A stretch of DNA of 64,000 nt from assembly GCA_934045905.1 (NCBI GenBank), contig OW203766.1:17602309-17666308 (forward strand), read 5' to 3'. Below the pieces are notes generated by a model. That model was not told the DNA's origin and ran no database searches. It saw nothing but the letters and a program-made list of their open reading frames with translations. Of the stretch, positions 52,601-54,992 are shown in pieces. The stretch is from Leuctra nigra. Lineage: Eukaryota; Arthropoda; Insecta; Plecoptera; Leuctridae. The position numbers and the translations under genes are program-made. Positions within the stretch are counted from its first letter, which is position 1, and the number at the start of each line of letters is the position of its first letter.

Positions 52601-52853
52601 ACCTCCAACTTGTATCTCTTCTATAATACAACCGCAGCCTCAATGTGATCAGACAAGAAAGTTTGAAAATGCCTCCCGAACAGATCCAAAGTGTGAAAAC
52701 TTAGCGTGTTTCTTTACCTGCCAGAGCGAGTTGCATGATGAAGAAGTTCATCCTGGATTTGCGGCTCTTGTTGACAAGCAGTGCTACCAACACTGCGGAG
52801 TTTCCCAACACGATCGCCACGAAGAGAATCCACAGGAACGTCAGCTGTTCGGT
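10017..52853 (-). CDS. CCAPR: Crustacean cardioactive peptide receptor (family A GPCR), eight exons, N-terminus missing
   Basis: This is a neuropeptide receptor of the plasma membrane. In arthropods the CCAP receptor couples the ecdysis and cardioactive peptide to G proteins. Joined exons 52853-52718, 29424-29321, 29002-28909, 22733-22638, 22460-22272, 14755-14639, 12943-12763 and 10245-10017 give 381 residues in one frame, with every junction phase agreeing. Visible hallmarks are TM1 LGNSAVL, TM2-ECL1 LTDIIW, the TM3 Cys in NLACK paired with the ECL2 Cys in [14 protein letters not shown] (DRY motif), TM6 FVLCWSPF and TM7 NSAANPVIY. The text around [11 protein letters not shown] and YEEK.IQG is typical of CCAP receptors and of the related vertebrate neuropeptide S receptor. 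The signal-bearing N-terminal exon(s) were not found between 52854 and 64000. Five of the eight exons touch tandem arrays. An odorant receptor and a SIAH-like gene sit in the largest intron on the other strand. Confidence 0.9.
10488..10708. other. GC-rich island with a poly-C run, in the receptor intron
   Basis: A sharply bounded GC-rich block in an AT-rich intron between exons 8 and 7. It contains a C tract at about 10600-10615. It starts near CAATGGACAGCAGTCCAGGG, a short inverted motif, and ends CCCATGTCCTCCCTAG. It may be a repeat fragment. Open frames across it are Pro/Gly-rich and unconvincing. Confidence 0.5.
10710..12600. other. Intron sequence, no exon seen
   Basis: Within the receptor intron 7. 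Bases 11430-11510 resemble 35180-35260 (both have ATTATCAATGAAAT and GCTCACCTA.AAGAG-like text), so they are a dispersed repeat fragment. A C tract lies at 11755-11768. Nothing else is recognisable. Confidence 0.5.
12614..12720. repeat. Second copy of the short repeat at 6668-6768
   Basis: Shares CACCGATC and a TTATTTCGTTTGACCTG-type motif with the copy at 6668. It lies 43 bases from the donor of receptor exon 7. Confidence 0.55.
12763..12943 (-). CDS. CCAPR: CCAPR exon 7: TM6-ECL3-TM7
   Basis: The acceptor TCATGTTCTAG enters in phase 1 and the donor CTCAG|GTAAAC leaves in phase 2. The 60 residues run [20 protein letters not shown] through [20 protein letters not shown] to [15 protein letters not shown]. 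The TM6 CWxP motif and the TM7 NPxxY motif (NPVIY) are both present. [14 protein letters not shown] is close to the CCAP/neuropeptide-S receptor pattern. If the donor were not used, a TAA would follow at once. Upstream the first half of this exon is repeated twice (see 12944-13225). Confidence 0.9.
12944..13225 (-). pseudogene. Two partial tandem copies of CCAPR exon 7 with their acceptors
   Basis: Copy 2 (about 12991-13083) and copy 3 (about 13126-13213) repeat the acceptor (TTCTAG) and the exon 5' half. Both stop after TLIAV, run into [14 protein letters not shown] text, and lack NPxxY. Copy 2 keeps [15 protein letters not shown]. Copy 3 has lost the bases for LCWSP (its acceptor side reads TTCATCTTGCCGTTC). 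The repeat unit is about 135 bp and includes a short linker (GATGACGGCGTCGACAGACT). Splicing from exon 6 to copy 2 would read into exon 7 out of frame and remove TM7. These are partial exon duplications, not alternative functional exons. Confidence 0.85.
13360..13560. mobile_element. Fragment of dispersed repeat family A
   Basis: Contains the family core text: AACACGC.TAAAATGTC, ATATTGGTCCCGATGACCAT and a GATC.GTCAAAC motif, as in the copies at 20844 and 40254. Both ends are missing. Confidence 0.6.
13561..14155. other. Intron sequence, no exon seen
   Basis: AT-rich intron 6 of the receptor. An inverted pair around 13690-13745 (GTGTAAATTATT and AATAATTTACAC) forms a small hairpin. Confidence 0.5.
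14157..14325. repeat. A-rich direct duplication, unit about 85 bp
   Basis: TCACTTCAAAAAATTTAATT followed by GTGTGAAA occurs at about 14164 and again at about 14240, with similar AT-rich sequence after each copy. Confidence 0.7.
14639..14755 (-). CDS. CCAPR: CCAPR exon 6: third intracellular loop and start of TM6
   Basis: The acceptor CTCTTCCCTCAG enters in phase 1 and the donor TTCG|GTGAGT leaves in phase 1. The 39 residues run [20 protein letters not shown] and then [19 protein letters not shown]. The basic segment [10 protein letters not shown] at the cytoplasmic base of TM6 is the usual G-protein contact region, and RRAS is a possible protein kinase A site. Joining to exon 7 restores [13 protein letters not shown] across the junction. 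Confidence 0.9.
14760..16190. other. Intron sequence, no exon seen
   Basis: Receptor intron 5. AT-rich, with a C tract at about 15882-15897. The plus-strand frame 14823-15029 is unsupported. Confidence 0.5.
16500..17430. repeat. Degenerate ~110-bp tandem repeats inside the hAT-like element
   Basis: About eight units carry GCCGCGCAGCGA(A)TTTTT, then a TTTTTGGCTACATTAGA-like stretch, GGGTTTAAAATGATTTTACA and a run of T, GAAAGAAA and AATTAATAAA. Units differ by point changes and indels, suggesting an old array. Confidence 0.8.
17727..17882. mobile_element. Harbinger-like MITE, 156 bp, nested in the hAT-like element
   Basis: The ends AGCCCCATTTACACGGTGCA and its reverse complement run inward for most of the element. 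It is flanked by TAA on both sides (17724-17726 and 17883-17885). A 3-bp TWA duplication suggests PIF/Harbinger. A close copy lies at 61635-61793. Confidence 0.85.
18467..18825. other. Moderately GC-rich stretch, no gene accepted
   Basis: A plus-strand frame is open from 18525 to 18851 (108 codons). It has no recognisable domain, no clear splice or promoter context, and runs into a repeat at its end. It is left unannotated. Confidence 0.4.
18826..19435 (+). mobile_element. Dispersed repeat family A, forward copy
   Basis: Starts ACTAGGAAAACGCTTAGTGT with GCGTTGATGAGCGAGCACGG, carries CAGATCGATCGGTGAAACGG, and ends near CCCTTCGCTCGCTCA. It has no coding capacity. It belongs to a family of about ten copies in the window and lies in receptor intron 5. 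Confidence 0.8.
19436..20843. other. Intron sequence with one long unsupported open frame
   Basis: A 163-codon minus-strand frame (19435-19926) includes [20 protein letters not shown] and [20 protein letters not shown], then turns into low-complexity Phe. It has no family signature, and its splice context was not resolved. The rest is AT-rich sequence without features. Confidence 0.4.
20844..21735 (+). mobile_element. Dispersed repeat family A, long forward copy
   Basis: From ACTAGGAAAACGCTCTGAGT to GCTTCGCTCGCTCAACAA. At about 890 bp it is longer than the 18826 copy because the internal motif (GATCGxxxxAAC..TTTAAATTTCAAAAA) occurs more than once. It ends about 130 bases before the donor array. 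Confidence 0.8.
21865..22271. repeat. 41-bp tandem array containing copies of the exon 5 donor
   Basis: About ten units of TCCTAGTG.ATAAGCGAGC followed by ACGGATGACA and then ACTACTTAC. On the minus strand each full unit reads CTCGCTTATACACTAGGA|GTAAGTAGT, a near copy of the last exon 5 bases plus its donor (CTCGCTTTTCCACTAGGA|GTAAGTAGT). The outer (left) units diverge most. The array starts at the donor itself. Confidence 0.9.
22272..22460 (-). CDS. CCAPR: CCAPR exon 5: ECL2-TM5-ICL3
   Basis: The acceptor CTGTCCCAG enters in phase 1. The donor AGGA|GTAAGT (GT at 22271-22270) leaves in phase 1. The 63 residues run [20 protein letters not shown], then TM5 [20 protein letters not shown], then [23 protein letters not shown]. 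The Cys in LQCWI is the conserved ECL2 cysteine, and the TM5 Pro is present. The last four codons (FSTR) and the donor are the part reiterated in the adjacent array, so exact use of this donor over the nearby copies deserves transcript support. Confidence 0.9.
22638..22733 (-). CDS. CCAPR: CCAPR exon 4: ICL2 end and TM4
   Basis: The acceptor GTGATTGTTGCCAG gives GG to complete Trp from exon 3 (T|GG), and the exon leaves in phase 1 at CAAG|GTCAGA. The 32 residues run [20 protein letters not shown] then [12 protein letters not shown]. The TM4 Trp is present. Intron 4 to exon 5 is only 177 bp. A second GCCAG|GGCGCTAG lies 12 bases inside the exon and matches the reiterated unit of the array upstream. 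Confidence 0.9.
22734..23318. repeat. 42-bp tandem array containing copies of the exon 4 acceptor
   Basis: About fourteen units of CTAGCGCCCTGGCAACAATC then ACAAGACAAGGTCATCTTGA. On the minus strand each reads GTGATTGTTGCCAG|GGCGCTAGT, the acceptor plus the first exon bases. Variants (GACAAGG, TACAAGG, CACAAGG) recur in a mixed order, as expected from local duplication and conversion. One unit near 22864 has a deletion. Cys- or Gln-rich frames across it are artefacts. Confidence 0.92.
23341..23875. mobile_element. TIR element of about 530 bp
   Basis: The left end carries GTTTAACCTACGATCACCAC and GGGATTGGAAACGGTCTG. The right end has the reverse complement (CAGACCGTTTCCAATCCCTG and GTGGTGGTCGTAGGTTTAAC). 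Arms are about 50 bp, with no coding frame. It is a MITE of unassigned class in receptor intron 3. Confidence 0.75.
23876..25590. other. Intron sequence, no exon seen
   Basis: Receptor intron 3. AT-rich, with only short random open frames. Confidence 0.5.
26129..26950. mobile_element. Foldback element with arms of nearly 400 bp
   Basis: It starts TACCGGGTTGCGCAAAAAAA and ends with the inverse TTTTTTGCGCCACCCGGTA. Inner matches such as CCAATGGCCGGGACGCTGTT against CAGCATCCCGGCCATTGG show that the arms run almost to the centre. Likely target duplication TA. Related ends occur near 44980-45005. Confidence 0.85.
26963..27786. mobile_element. Dispersed element B, copy 1
   Basis: Begins TCTAGTGGAGCGGTCGCTCC then ACCCAGCCAAGTCGTACTGT. 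The body has repeated CATTTTGAAACCGGAAGT and TATCTCAAAAACGGCT text. Copy 2 is at 48666-49596, and a fragment overlaps the odorant-receptor stop at 51848-51902. Both full copies end directly at a palindromic MITE. No coding capacity. Confidence 0.8.
27787..28169. mobile_element. Palindromic MITE (CCCCATAAAAAACACTCCG ends), copy 1
   Basis: The left arm CCCCATAAAAAACACTCCGT through CAGCACTGAAAAGTAGTGAT is matched by the inverted right arm ending CGGAGTGTTTTTTATGGGG. Arms are about 160 bp. Separate end fragments at 42789-42835 and 45541-45570 show that it moves independently of element B. Confidence 0.85.
28340..28908. other. Intron sequence, no exon seen
   Basis: End of receptor intron 3. The motif GGTTTCATGGTTCTTCCGGC at about 28746 also occurs inverted near 25505-25525 across the hAT-like insertion. 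Confidence 0.5.
28909..29002 (-). CDS. CCAPR: CCAPR exon 3: TM3 and ICL2 with DRY motif
   Basis: The acceptor GTTTTGTTGCAG enters in phase 0, and the donor AGTT|GTGAGT leaves in phase 1. It encodes [20 protein letters not shown] then [17 protein letters not shown] holds the DRY motif needed for G-protein activation. The exon has no adjacent array. Confidence 0.9.
29321..29424 (-). CDS. CCAPR: CCAPR exon 2: TM2-ECL1-start of TM3
   Basis: The acceptor GATGCGATGTTGCAG enters in phase 1 (G|AC = Asp), and the donor ATGCAG|GTATTC leaves in phase 0. It encodes [20 protein letters not shown] then [15 protein letters not shown]. The TM2 Asp at the junction and the TM3 Cys (NLACK) are conserved family features. 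The acceptor is the last copy of a 34-bp array. Confidence 0.9.
29425..29732. repeat. 34-bp tandem array at the exon 2 acceptor, with 102-bp higher-order pattern
   Basis: Nine units of GGCAACATCGCATCAACCAA then TCACATTACTAAAT. Three variants differ in the last bases (ATTACTAAAT, ATGACTAAAT with an AACC change, ATGACAAGCT) and repeat in that order, giving a 102-bp higher-order unit seen twice. The minus-strand acceptor (GATGCGATGTTGCAG) is the array's end unit. ATGACAAGCT units read GTTGCCAG|CTTGTCA, acceptor-like as well. Confidence 0.92.
29782..29933. mobile_element. Small palindromic MITE (family C)
   Basis: GGGCCAGTCTTTCAATACTC at the left and GAATATTGAAAGACCGGGCC at the right are inverted. 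The centre contains CATGGCAACAACCAATGGCA. Copies cluster at 31814-32205. Confidence 0.8.
29936..30125 (-). mobile_element. 3' end of a retroelement with poly-A tail
   Basis: On the minus strand, ordinary sequence leads to GTAGCCCCGCAGACAAGCC and its inverted GGCTTGTCTGCGGGGCTA, then TAAATAAATAAAAATT and a long A tract (T at 29936-29953 on the plus strand). A hairpin followed by a poly-A tail suits a truncated non-LTR or SINE insertion. No coding part is left. Confidence 0.6.
30126..31813. other. Intron 1 sequence with short repeats
   Basis: A run of (CATCACC)n lies at about 30210-30243 and a short (GT)n at 30280-30294. Sequence at 31340-31410 (CATTCCAAAAGGGTGCAACG) matches 39095-39165, and its inverse lies at 50395-50470. 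No exon seen. Confidence 0.5.
31814..32205. mobile_element. Cluster of three family C palindromic MITEs
   Basis: Three back-to-back copies (about 31814-31950, 31951-32070 and 32072-32205). Each has TTTTCAAT..CTGCTAA-type ends and a centre with GTTGCCATG or its inverse next to CAACAACCAATG. Confidence 0.75.
32206..32967. other. Intron sequence, no exon seen
   Basis: AT-rich, nothing recognisable. Confidence 0.5.
32968..33530 (+). mobile_element. Dispersed repeat family A, forward copy
   Basis: From ACTAGGAAAACGCTCTGCAT with GCGTTGATGAGCGAGCACC to GTCGCTCGCTACGTCGCTCA. The centre has AATTTCAACTTGATCGGCAA. The short frames across it are not genes. Confidence 0.8.
33531..34818. other. Intron sequence, no exon seen
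   Basis: Short frames only. A GC-richer stretch at 34430-34660 on the minus strand reads like random sequence, with no splice-bounded exon. Confidence 0.4.
34822..35177. mobile_element. TIR element of about 350 bp
   Basis: Left TTAGGGCTAGGATGTTTAGC and right TAAACATCCTAGTCCTAAT are inverted. The sides share AAAAAGGAC and AAAAGGCA-type words. The flanking sequence on the right resembles 11436-11510, so the element sits in an older repeat. Confidence 0.7.
35178..36200. other. Intron sequence, no exon seen
   Basis: Starts with the repeat fragment shared with 11436-11510. A short stretch near 35518 (GGTGCTCGCTCGTCAACGAG) resembles an end of family A. Confidence 0.5.
36201..36810 (+). mobile_element. 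Possible LTR remnant with primer-binding-like sites
   Basis: The sequence starting TGTTGAACTCCCATGAGGCA leads to TTCACAATTGGTGGCAGCGG (at about 36657) and again to ATTACAATTGGTGACAGAAG (at about 36803). TGGTGNCAG..GGGA-like words just after an LTR are typical of tRNA-Leu-type primer sites. There is no internal gag or pol frame and no second LTR in the window, so this is tentative. Confidence 0.3.
36811..37619. other. Intron sequence, no exon seen
   Basis: AT-rich, with possible leader sequence of the LTR remnant. Nothing coding recognised. Confidence 0.4.
37620..37860 (-). mobile_element. tRNA-like SINE copy with internal (GAT)n
   Basis: On the minus strand GGAGCAAGTTGGCTCAGGCC resembles an A box, and GGGTTCGATTCCCAC is a good B box. 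The body contains a (GATGAT)n tract (37641-37668) and GTGGGAAGGAGGCGGTCGTG text. A diverged copy is at 62215-62400. Confidence 0.65.
37861..40253. other. Intron sequence with repeat fragments, no exon seen
   Basis: 39095-39165 matches the fragments at 31340 and 50395. 39215-39245 (CATGGGTTCGAATCTCAC) and 40130-40170 look like B-box pieces of tRNA-like repeats. 38215-38290 is a GC-richer patch (GGCGCCACCATTGGCGCC). Confidence 0.5.
40254..41182 (-). mobile_element. Dispersed repeat family A, long reverse copy
   Basis: From TTGAGCGAGCGTAGCGAGCG with TCACCACGGTACTCTTATGG to CATCAACGCGTTATACAGAG then CGTTTTCCTAGTT. At about 930 bp it is like the 20844 copy, with several GATC.ACTTAAAACTTTGC words. 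It contains a GTTTG-rich tract near 40310. Confidence 0.85.
41183..41799. other. Intron sequence, no gene
   Basis: 41540-41565 (GACCGGGAATCGAACCGGGA) is an inverted B-box-like tRNA or SINE relic. No intact tRNA cloverleaf was found around it. Confidence 0.4.
41808..42029 (+). mobile_element. Possible Helitron-like 3' end
   Basis: A (GTCT)n start, CACCCTTTGACCGATCTCAA and the terminal GCAACGCCGGGTGGGTCAGC followed by TAG resemble insect Helitron-type ends (CTRR). The 5' terminus was not identified, so this is weak. Confidence 0.3.
42030..43430. other. Sequence upstream of the SIAH-like gene, no gene accepted
   Basis: Holds an end fragment of the palindromic MITE (42787-42835, CCCCATAGAAAACACTCCGT). 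The plus-strand frame 42331-42654 (107 codons) has no signature. A T/TTTTCG-rich stretch lies near 43030-43060. Confidence 0.4.
43488..44261 (+). CDS. SIAH/sina-like RING E3 ubiquitin ligase, intronless, frameshifted C-terminus
   Basis: Family members transfer ubiquitin to substrates bound by a C-terminal domain. The start at 43488 gives [11 protein letters not shown]. An in-frame ATG at 43437 would add 17 residues without family resemblance. The C3HC4 RING spans about residues 33-69 (CRACLE, then [10 protein letters not shown] and CPVC) and is complete. A SIAH-type double zinc finger follows at about 90-150 ([16 protein letters not shown].....C, HAQIEH), then a substrate-binding-like domain. 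The last 17 codons ([15 protein letters not shown]) do not fit the family. Reading one frame over from about 44211 gives [17 protein letters not shown], which does resemble a SIAH end, so a one-base indel or sequencing error is likely. The gene may be a recent retrocopy. MGGLFS also matches an N-myristoylation signal. It lies in receptor intron 1, antisense. Confidence 0.82.
   Translation: MGGLFSKNVDDKIPRTKEDNEQIVKSVFEILECRACLESCQAPIFTCVIGHVLCSDCKEKVEQCPVCGVPGTPSTRNLPLDTLSDRVLTVPCKFQPKGCGVKRSREEDLEVHYRNCRYKSSYKCLVQSYCDFVGSGDELYEHAQIEHSGNVLVIPKKCGVVLNTLRNERVTVIFKNAEDEYFWICVRCMFRPTVKIVVYSKYIGPDVQASKFSVHLKIESRATATTMQFNRSPLTLDEDDLTSLWMATLLSRFLCRT
44345..44350 (+). terminator. Candidate polyadenylation signal of the SIAH-like gene
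   Basis: AATAAA 84 bases after the frame's stop and about 50 after the end of the alternative C-terminal frame. Confidence 0.4.
44351..45257. other. Intergenic, repeat fragments
   Basis: 44820-45005 matches the inner part and end of the foldback element at 26129 (ends TTTTTTGCGCCACCCGATAA). 45424-45465 (CTGATTGGCTGTGCCGCCAA) recurs at 55470-55505. The odorant-receptor promoter is probably just upstream of 45258, but no motif is evident. Confidence 0.5.
45258..45315 (+). CDS. Odorant receptor exon 1 (start codon)
   Basis: ATG at 45258 opens [19 protein letters not shown]. The donor ACAG|GTTTGC leaves in phase 1, which is what exon 2 needs (G|GT). The short length and the frame match support it, but there is no independent proof of this start. 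Confidence 0.6.
45258..51850 (+). CDS. Insect odorant receptor, eight exons, apparently complete
   Basis: A ligand-binding subunit of the insect olfactory channel, expected to pair with Orco in the dendrite membrane of sensory neurons. Exons 45258-45315, 45861-46278, 46974-47150, 48246-48527, 50123-50222, 50792-50896, 51152-51304 and 51770-51850 join in phase to 457 residues, a normal length. Seven hydrophobic segments are visible (for example [75 protein letters not shown]). The C-terminal half carries the family features [12 protein letters not shown], the spaced [16 protein letters not shown] region, and a last exon [19 protein letters not shown]. The start codon and exon 3 donor are the least certain points. 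It is antisense inside CCAPR intron 1. Confidence 0.88.
45861..46278 (+). CDS. Odorant receptor exon 2 (TM1-TM2)
   Basis: The acceptor TTATTTTGACCAG leads to [19 protein letters not shown], then TM1 [20 protein letters not shown]. The second hydrophobic stretch [15 protein letters not shown] follows, and the exon ends with the third, [15 protein letters not shown], and FFATRRLYS. The donor CATT|GTAAGT leaves in phase 2. Confidence 0.88.
46346..46882 (-). mobile_element. Dispersed repeat family A, reverse copy in odorant-receptor intron 2
   Basis: From TTGTTGAGCGTGTGTAGCGA with GGTTACCGCGGTACTCATAT to CATCAACGCGTTACACTGAG then CGTTTTCCTAGTT. It sits 67 bases after the exon 2 donor and ends about 90 before the exon 3 acceptor, so it makes up most of this intron. 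Confidence 0.85.
46923..46991 (+). repeat. Duplicated acceptor and first bases of odorant-receptor exon 3
   Basis: TTCCAGTCACTA.ACCACCCCTA occurs at 46923-46945 and again at 46969-46990. The second is the real junction (ATTCCAG|TCACTACC). The 46-bp spacing carries an alternative AG upstream, and using it would bring in a TAA. Confidence 0.8.
46974..47150 (+). CDS. Odorant receptor exon 3 (TM3-TM4 region)
   Basis: Encodes [20 protein letters not shown], then [20 protein letters not shown] and [13 protein letters not shown]. Two phase-2 donors are possible: TTGAG|GTACTT (end 47131) and ATCAG|GTTTGC (end 47150). The longer form adds RYLPII. Both keep exon 4 in frame. Confidence 0.8.
47192..47679. 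repeat. 0.49-kb palindrome in odorant-receptor intron 3
   Basis: The left arm begins CTTAAGACGGCTTGGTAGTG. The right arm ends CACTACCAAGCCCTCTTAAG. Arms of about 190-200 bp match almost base for base (for example CAGTGTAATTGTTAACAAAA against TTTTGTTAACAATTACACTG). Near the centre a block containing TTATTGTGTCCAACAGGTGT is present in two direct copies. The left end is only about 40 bases from the exon 3 donor. Confidence 0.9.
47678..48207. mobile_element. Harbinger-like TIR element, 530 bp
   Basis: The ends AGCCTGATTTACACTGTTCA and TTGAACAGTGTAAATGAGGC are inverted, and TTA flanks both sides (47675-47677 and 48208-48210). The subterminal text is CTTGAATTCAA-type words. It shares the AGCC..TTTACAC terminus plan with the elements at 17727 and 61635. 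Its right edge lies only 38 bases before the exon 4 acceptor AG. Confidence 0.85.
48246..48527 (+). CDS. Odorant receptor exon 4 (long intracellular loop in insect OR topology)
   Basis: The acceptor AAATTTCCTCAACAG enters in phase 2 and the donor ATCAG|GTGAGA leaves in phase 2. It encodes [20 protein letters not shown] through [20 protein letters not shown] to [20 protein letters not shown]. The open frame begins upstream within the TIR element, but that part is not coding. The exon is hydrophilic and carries a Pro-rich patch ([10 protein letters not shown]). Confidence 0.85.
48666..49596. mobile_element. Dispersed element B, copy 2, in odorant-receptor intron 4
   Basis: Begins TCTAGTGGAGCGGTCGCTCC as copy 1 does and follows it to AAAAAGGAGTGATAT. 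Copy 2 keeps CCGTAAATGCCTAATAAACT, which links it to the fragment at the odorant-receptor stop. Confidence 0.85.
49597..49962. mobile_element. Palindromic MITE, copy 2
   Basis: Same ends and arms as 27787-28169 (CCCCATAAAAAACACTCCGT; CGGAGTGTTTTTTATGGG), again joined to the end of element B at the same base. The pair may therefore move as one unit. Confidence 0.85.
50123..50222 (+). CDS. Odorant receptor exon 5 (TM5)
   Basis: The acceptor TCTTATTTGCAG enters in phase 2 and the donor AATG|GTAAGT leaves in phase 0. It encodes [34 protein letters not shown]. The RLFEELSDI segment just before the membrane helix is common in these receptors. Confidence 0.9.
50223..50791. other. Odorant-receptor intron 5
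   Basis: 50395-50470 is an inverted copy of the dispersed fragment at 31340 and 39095. The rest has no recognised feature. Confidence 0.6.
50792..50896 (+). CDS. Odorant receptor exon 6 (TM6)
   Basis: The acceptor TTTCCCTGTTCCAG and the donor CACT|GTAAGT are both phase 0. It encodes [35 protein letters not shown]. Confidence 0.9.
51152..51304 (+). CDS. Odorant receptor exon 7 (conserved C-terminal motif)
   Basis: The acceptor AACTTATTTCAG and the donor GACT|GTAAGT are both phase 0. It encodes [20 protein letters not shown], then [20 protein letters not shown] and [11 protein letters not shown]. The E-A-A-Y-x-C-x-W pattern (here CCDW) and the RP..I.A.G..PLS..TF stretch are the best-conserved part of insect odorant receptors. 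The last bases plus the donor are repeated twice downstream. Confidence 0.92.
51305..51505 (+). repeat. Tandem copies of the exon 7 end and donor, with poly-G spacers
   Basis: Units of about 85 bp repeat GTCCAGGAGGACCTTCAGGA then CTGTAAGTTACAACATGAGC and ATGGGCGTCTA, separated by G tracts of 13-15. The real exon end and two further copies each carry the donor ACT|GTAAGT. If the second or third donor were used, the extra sequence would include the in-frame TAA that lies just after the first donor. Confidence 0.88.
51506..51769. other. Odorant-receptor intron 7
   Basis: AT-rich sequence after the donor array. No other feature. Confidence 0.5.
51770..51850 (+). CDS. Odorant receptor exon 8 (TM7 and stop)
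   Basis: The acceptor TTTATATTTGCAG enters in phase 0. It encodes [26 protein letters not shown] and stops at TAG (51848-51850). The stop begins where an inverted element B fragment begins. The ancestral C-terminus may have been longer, since many receptors have a few more residues here. Confidence 0.9.
   Translation: MCRAGYYLYMMLSNFYFGVKILRQPQ
51848..51902 (-). mobile_element. Element B fragment overlapping the odorant-receptor stop codon
   Basis: TAGGCATTTACGATATGTTG through GTACAGTACGACTTGGCTGG matches the inverse of 48683-48740 in copy 2 of element B. The TAG is its first triplet. Confidence 0.8.
51958..51963 (+). terminator. Candidate polyadenylation signal of the odorant receptor
   Basis: AATAAA 108 bases after the stop codon, just beyond the element B fragment. 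Confidence 0.45.
52112..52527 (+). mobile_element. 5'-truncated non-LTR retrotransposon (C-terminal tip of reverse transcriptase ORF)
   Basis: An open frame to TAA at 52247-52249 reads [20 protein letters not shown] and then [17 protein letters not shown]. This is the LP..I....F...K..LL pattern seen at the very end of Jockey/RTE-type ORF2 proteins. About 250 bp of 3' UTR follows and ends in (AATA)n (52498-52527), a typical LINE tail. Only about 45 codons remain. Confidence 0.7.
52718..52853 (-). CDS. CCAPR: CCAPR exon 1 of those visible: TM1 and start of TM2
   Basis: The acceptor GTATTGTTTCTTTCAG enters in phase 0 and the donor GGCAG|GTAAAG leaves in phase 1. It encodes [47 protein letters not shown]1 has the GN motif (LGNSAV), and [11 protein letters not shown] (Asp completed by exon 2) is the TM2 start. 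The upstream exon with the start codon and glycosylated N-terminus was not found. The plus-strand frame across this exon is a shadow. Confidence 0.9.
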
Positions 52854-53749
52854 CTGAAAGAAACAATACGCAGTTGGCAGCAATTACGAAGCATTCAACA
52901 CTTTTATGAATCAAGTCTTGTTGTTTAGTTTTTAGTTCAAGGCTTTACGGTACTGTTAATTTTACAGTTTCTAGGTCTGGGAATTATTTACTTACATTTT
53001 ACTAATTTTCAGTTTTACATATTACTTTCCTCTCGCATTTAAAGACTCGAGATCAAGTTTTGAACCAAACTTTTAACTAATAAATTAAGCATATTTTAAC
53101 AAACTTCTCCACATAATGTTGCTCTTTAGACACTTCAATTTCTGTTATTCAATTATTGCTTTCATTTAGTTGTCCTGCGGGACTGTATTTCAATTTGTTA
53201 AAATATGCATTGAGCGTGTCTTTATATTCAAAACATTCATCAGCAGAGTATTCATTTGATCTAGGATTATAACCCTACCAACAATCGTTCGATTGAGGCG
53301 ACGCATTCAGGAAAATACAGAACTATATTTCACCTCATATTATCGACTGACATTATTTATAATCCATTCCACTGATGTGCCATCCACTCAATTCTTACCT
53401 TTCTGCGAATAAACTTGGAATTAGCAATCACTACTAGAGATGGCACGAAGAATATTGGACATTTCGCTGTGACATTGTGAATGCATATTAAATACCAACC
53501 TGTCTCTTGAAGCGACTTCCATTCATGTTTCACCCACTTTGGGTTCTTGGAATTCTACAAACTAGCTTTTGTGACTGTCACTGGGAATGTAATTATTATA
53601 TCTGATTCGTTCCTTAATTGTTTTTGTATATTTTTCAAAATAATCTTAAATGAATGTTATTAGAACTTTTCATAGTTCAATGCAAATTTCCAATAACTAG
53701 AAATGATGTAGTCAGATTTCCGAATACTCGTTTATATTGTTAAAATTAT
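52854..53749. other. Upstream receptor intron, no exon seen
   Basis: No N-terminal receptor exon was recognised. Sequence is AT-rich. Confidence 0.4.
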
Positions 53750-54992
53750 GAAAACGCTCAGTGTAACGCGTTGATGAGCCAGCACCAATTCGTGCAAAAT
53801 CTCGAAGCGGAATTTCGTAAAGTACAGAAATCAAACACTCTTATTGAAATACGATTTACTCAATTAACATAAAAAAGTTTTTTTTAAACACCCATCTTTG
53901 GACTGACTCCGTATGCGAACAATTAAAATAAAATGCCACACAATACTTCGAATACGTGATACATTTCTATCTTCTTCATCAGGTGCACACTGACGTGAAA
54001 TCCACCTCGACCGCTAAGCCCCAGATAAAAACATCTGATGTAAACAAACCAACCGCCAGCTCAATCACAACACAGATAGCAGCTAACCGGCTAATAAACA
54101 CACAGTGACACAACGACAGAGAGACAGAAGAAAACTCCCGTCTCTTATCATAACAACAACAGCGCACTATTTATTATTTACAACTGGTAAGATGACGGAG
54201 TCAAAACTGAGTGCCTTGATTCCGAAAAGTAAAAACTGCTCTGCCTCAAAATACCATGTCACACGCTATGACAGCGGCCTCGACAAAATGTACGCTTCTT
54301 ACTGTTTACTAACACGAAAGATCCTCTCGTGATGAAGTAATAGAAACATCTTCGAAACATGGTGTGATTATATTTTAATTCTTTGACGATACCAGAGTCA
54401 GTCCGAAGATCGTTGTGTGGTTTTATGATTACCCGGTATAATATTTTCTTCCCGTTTATAAAAGTACATGTTTTTCATTGAATTCTATACACTATGGGTG
54501 CGTAGAGAAAATCAGATCTAAACTGCAGTGGAATTCTCATTTCGATAACATAACATCAGTTCTGATAGCTATTTCAAAAAGTTAGAAATGTCATACATCC
54601 GTTCTCTACTGATTAAGCTGAAAATTTGTAAAATAAGAGTTAATGCCAGTTTTAATGGTCATCCAAAATTTGATTTTAATCTGACCATTTTTATCTTTCA
54701 CAATTAACGGATTTCCATGAAATTTATAAACCATGACACGACCATGAAACCAAGAAACTATGACAAATTTCGATTTGATAGGTCAAACGATGTGAACTAT
54801 ACGTAGTCAATTTGTAAATAGGTAATCAGAGAGTAGCGCTCAAAAGCTATACACAATTAATTTAGAATGATATTAGTATGTGTGCAAAATTTCAGCTCGA
54901 TCGGAAAACCAAAGCGACCCGTGAAAAACAAAAACAAACAAAAATAAAAAGTGTCCAACAGTGCCGAATGGAGACTCTCGCTACGCTCGCTC
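53750..54992 (+). mobile_element. Dispersed repeat family A, forward copy with an insertion
   Basis: From AAAACGCTCAGTGTAACGCG to CTCGCTACGCTCGCTCA. The normal order is broken at about 53895-54415 by a segment with inverted ends (TTGGACTGACTCCGTATG and ACCAGAGTCAGTCCGAAG), probably another TIR element. The frames at 53979-54332 fall within that insert and are unsupported. Confidence 0.75.

Noticed and set aside
52542..52928. Plus-strand 128-codon frame
   Set aside because: It is antisense to CCAPR exon 1, which has clear TM1 motifs and splice sites.
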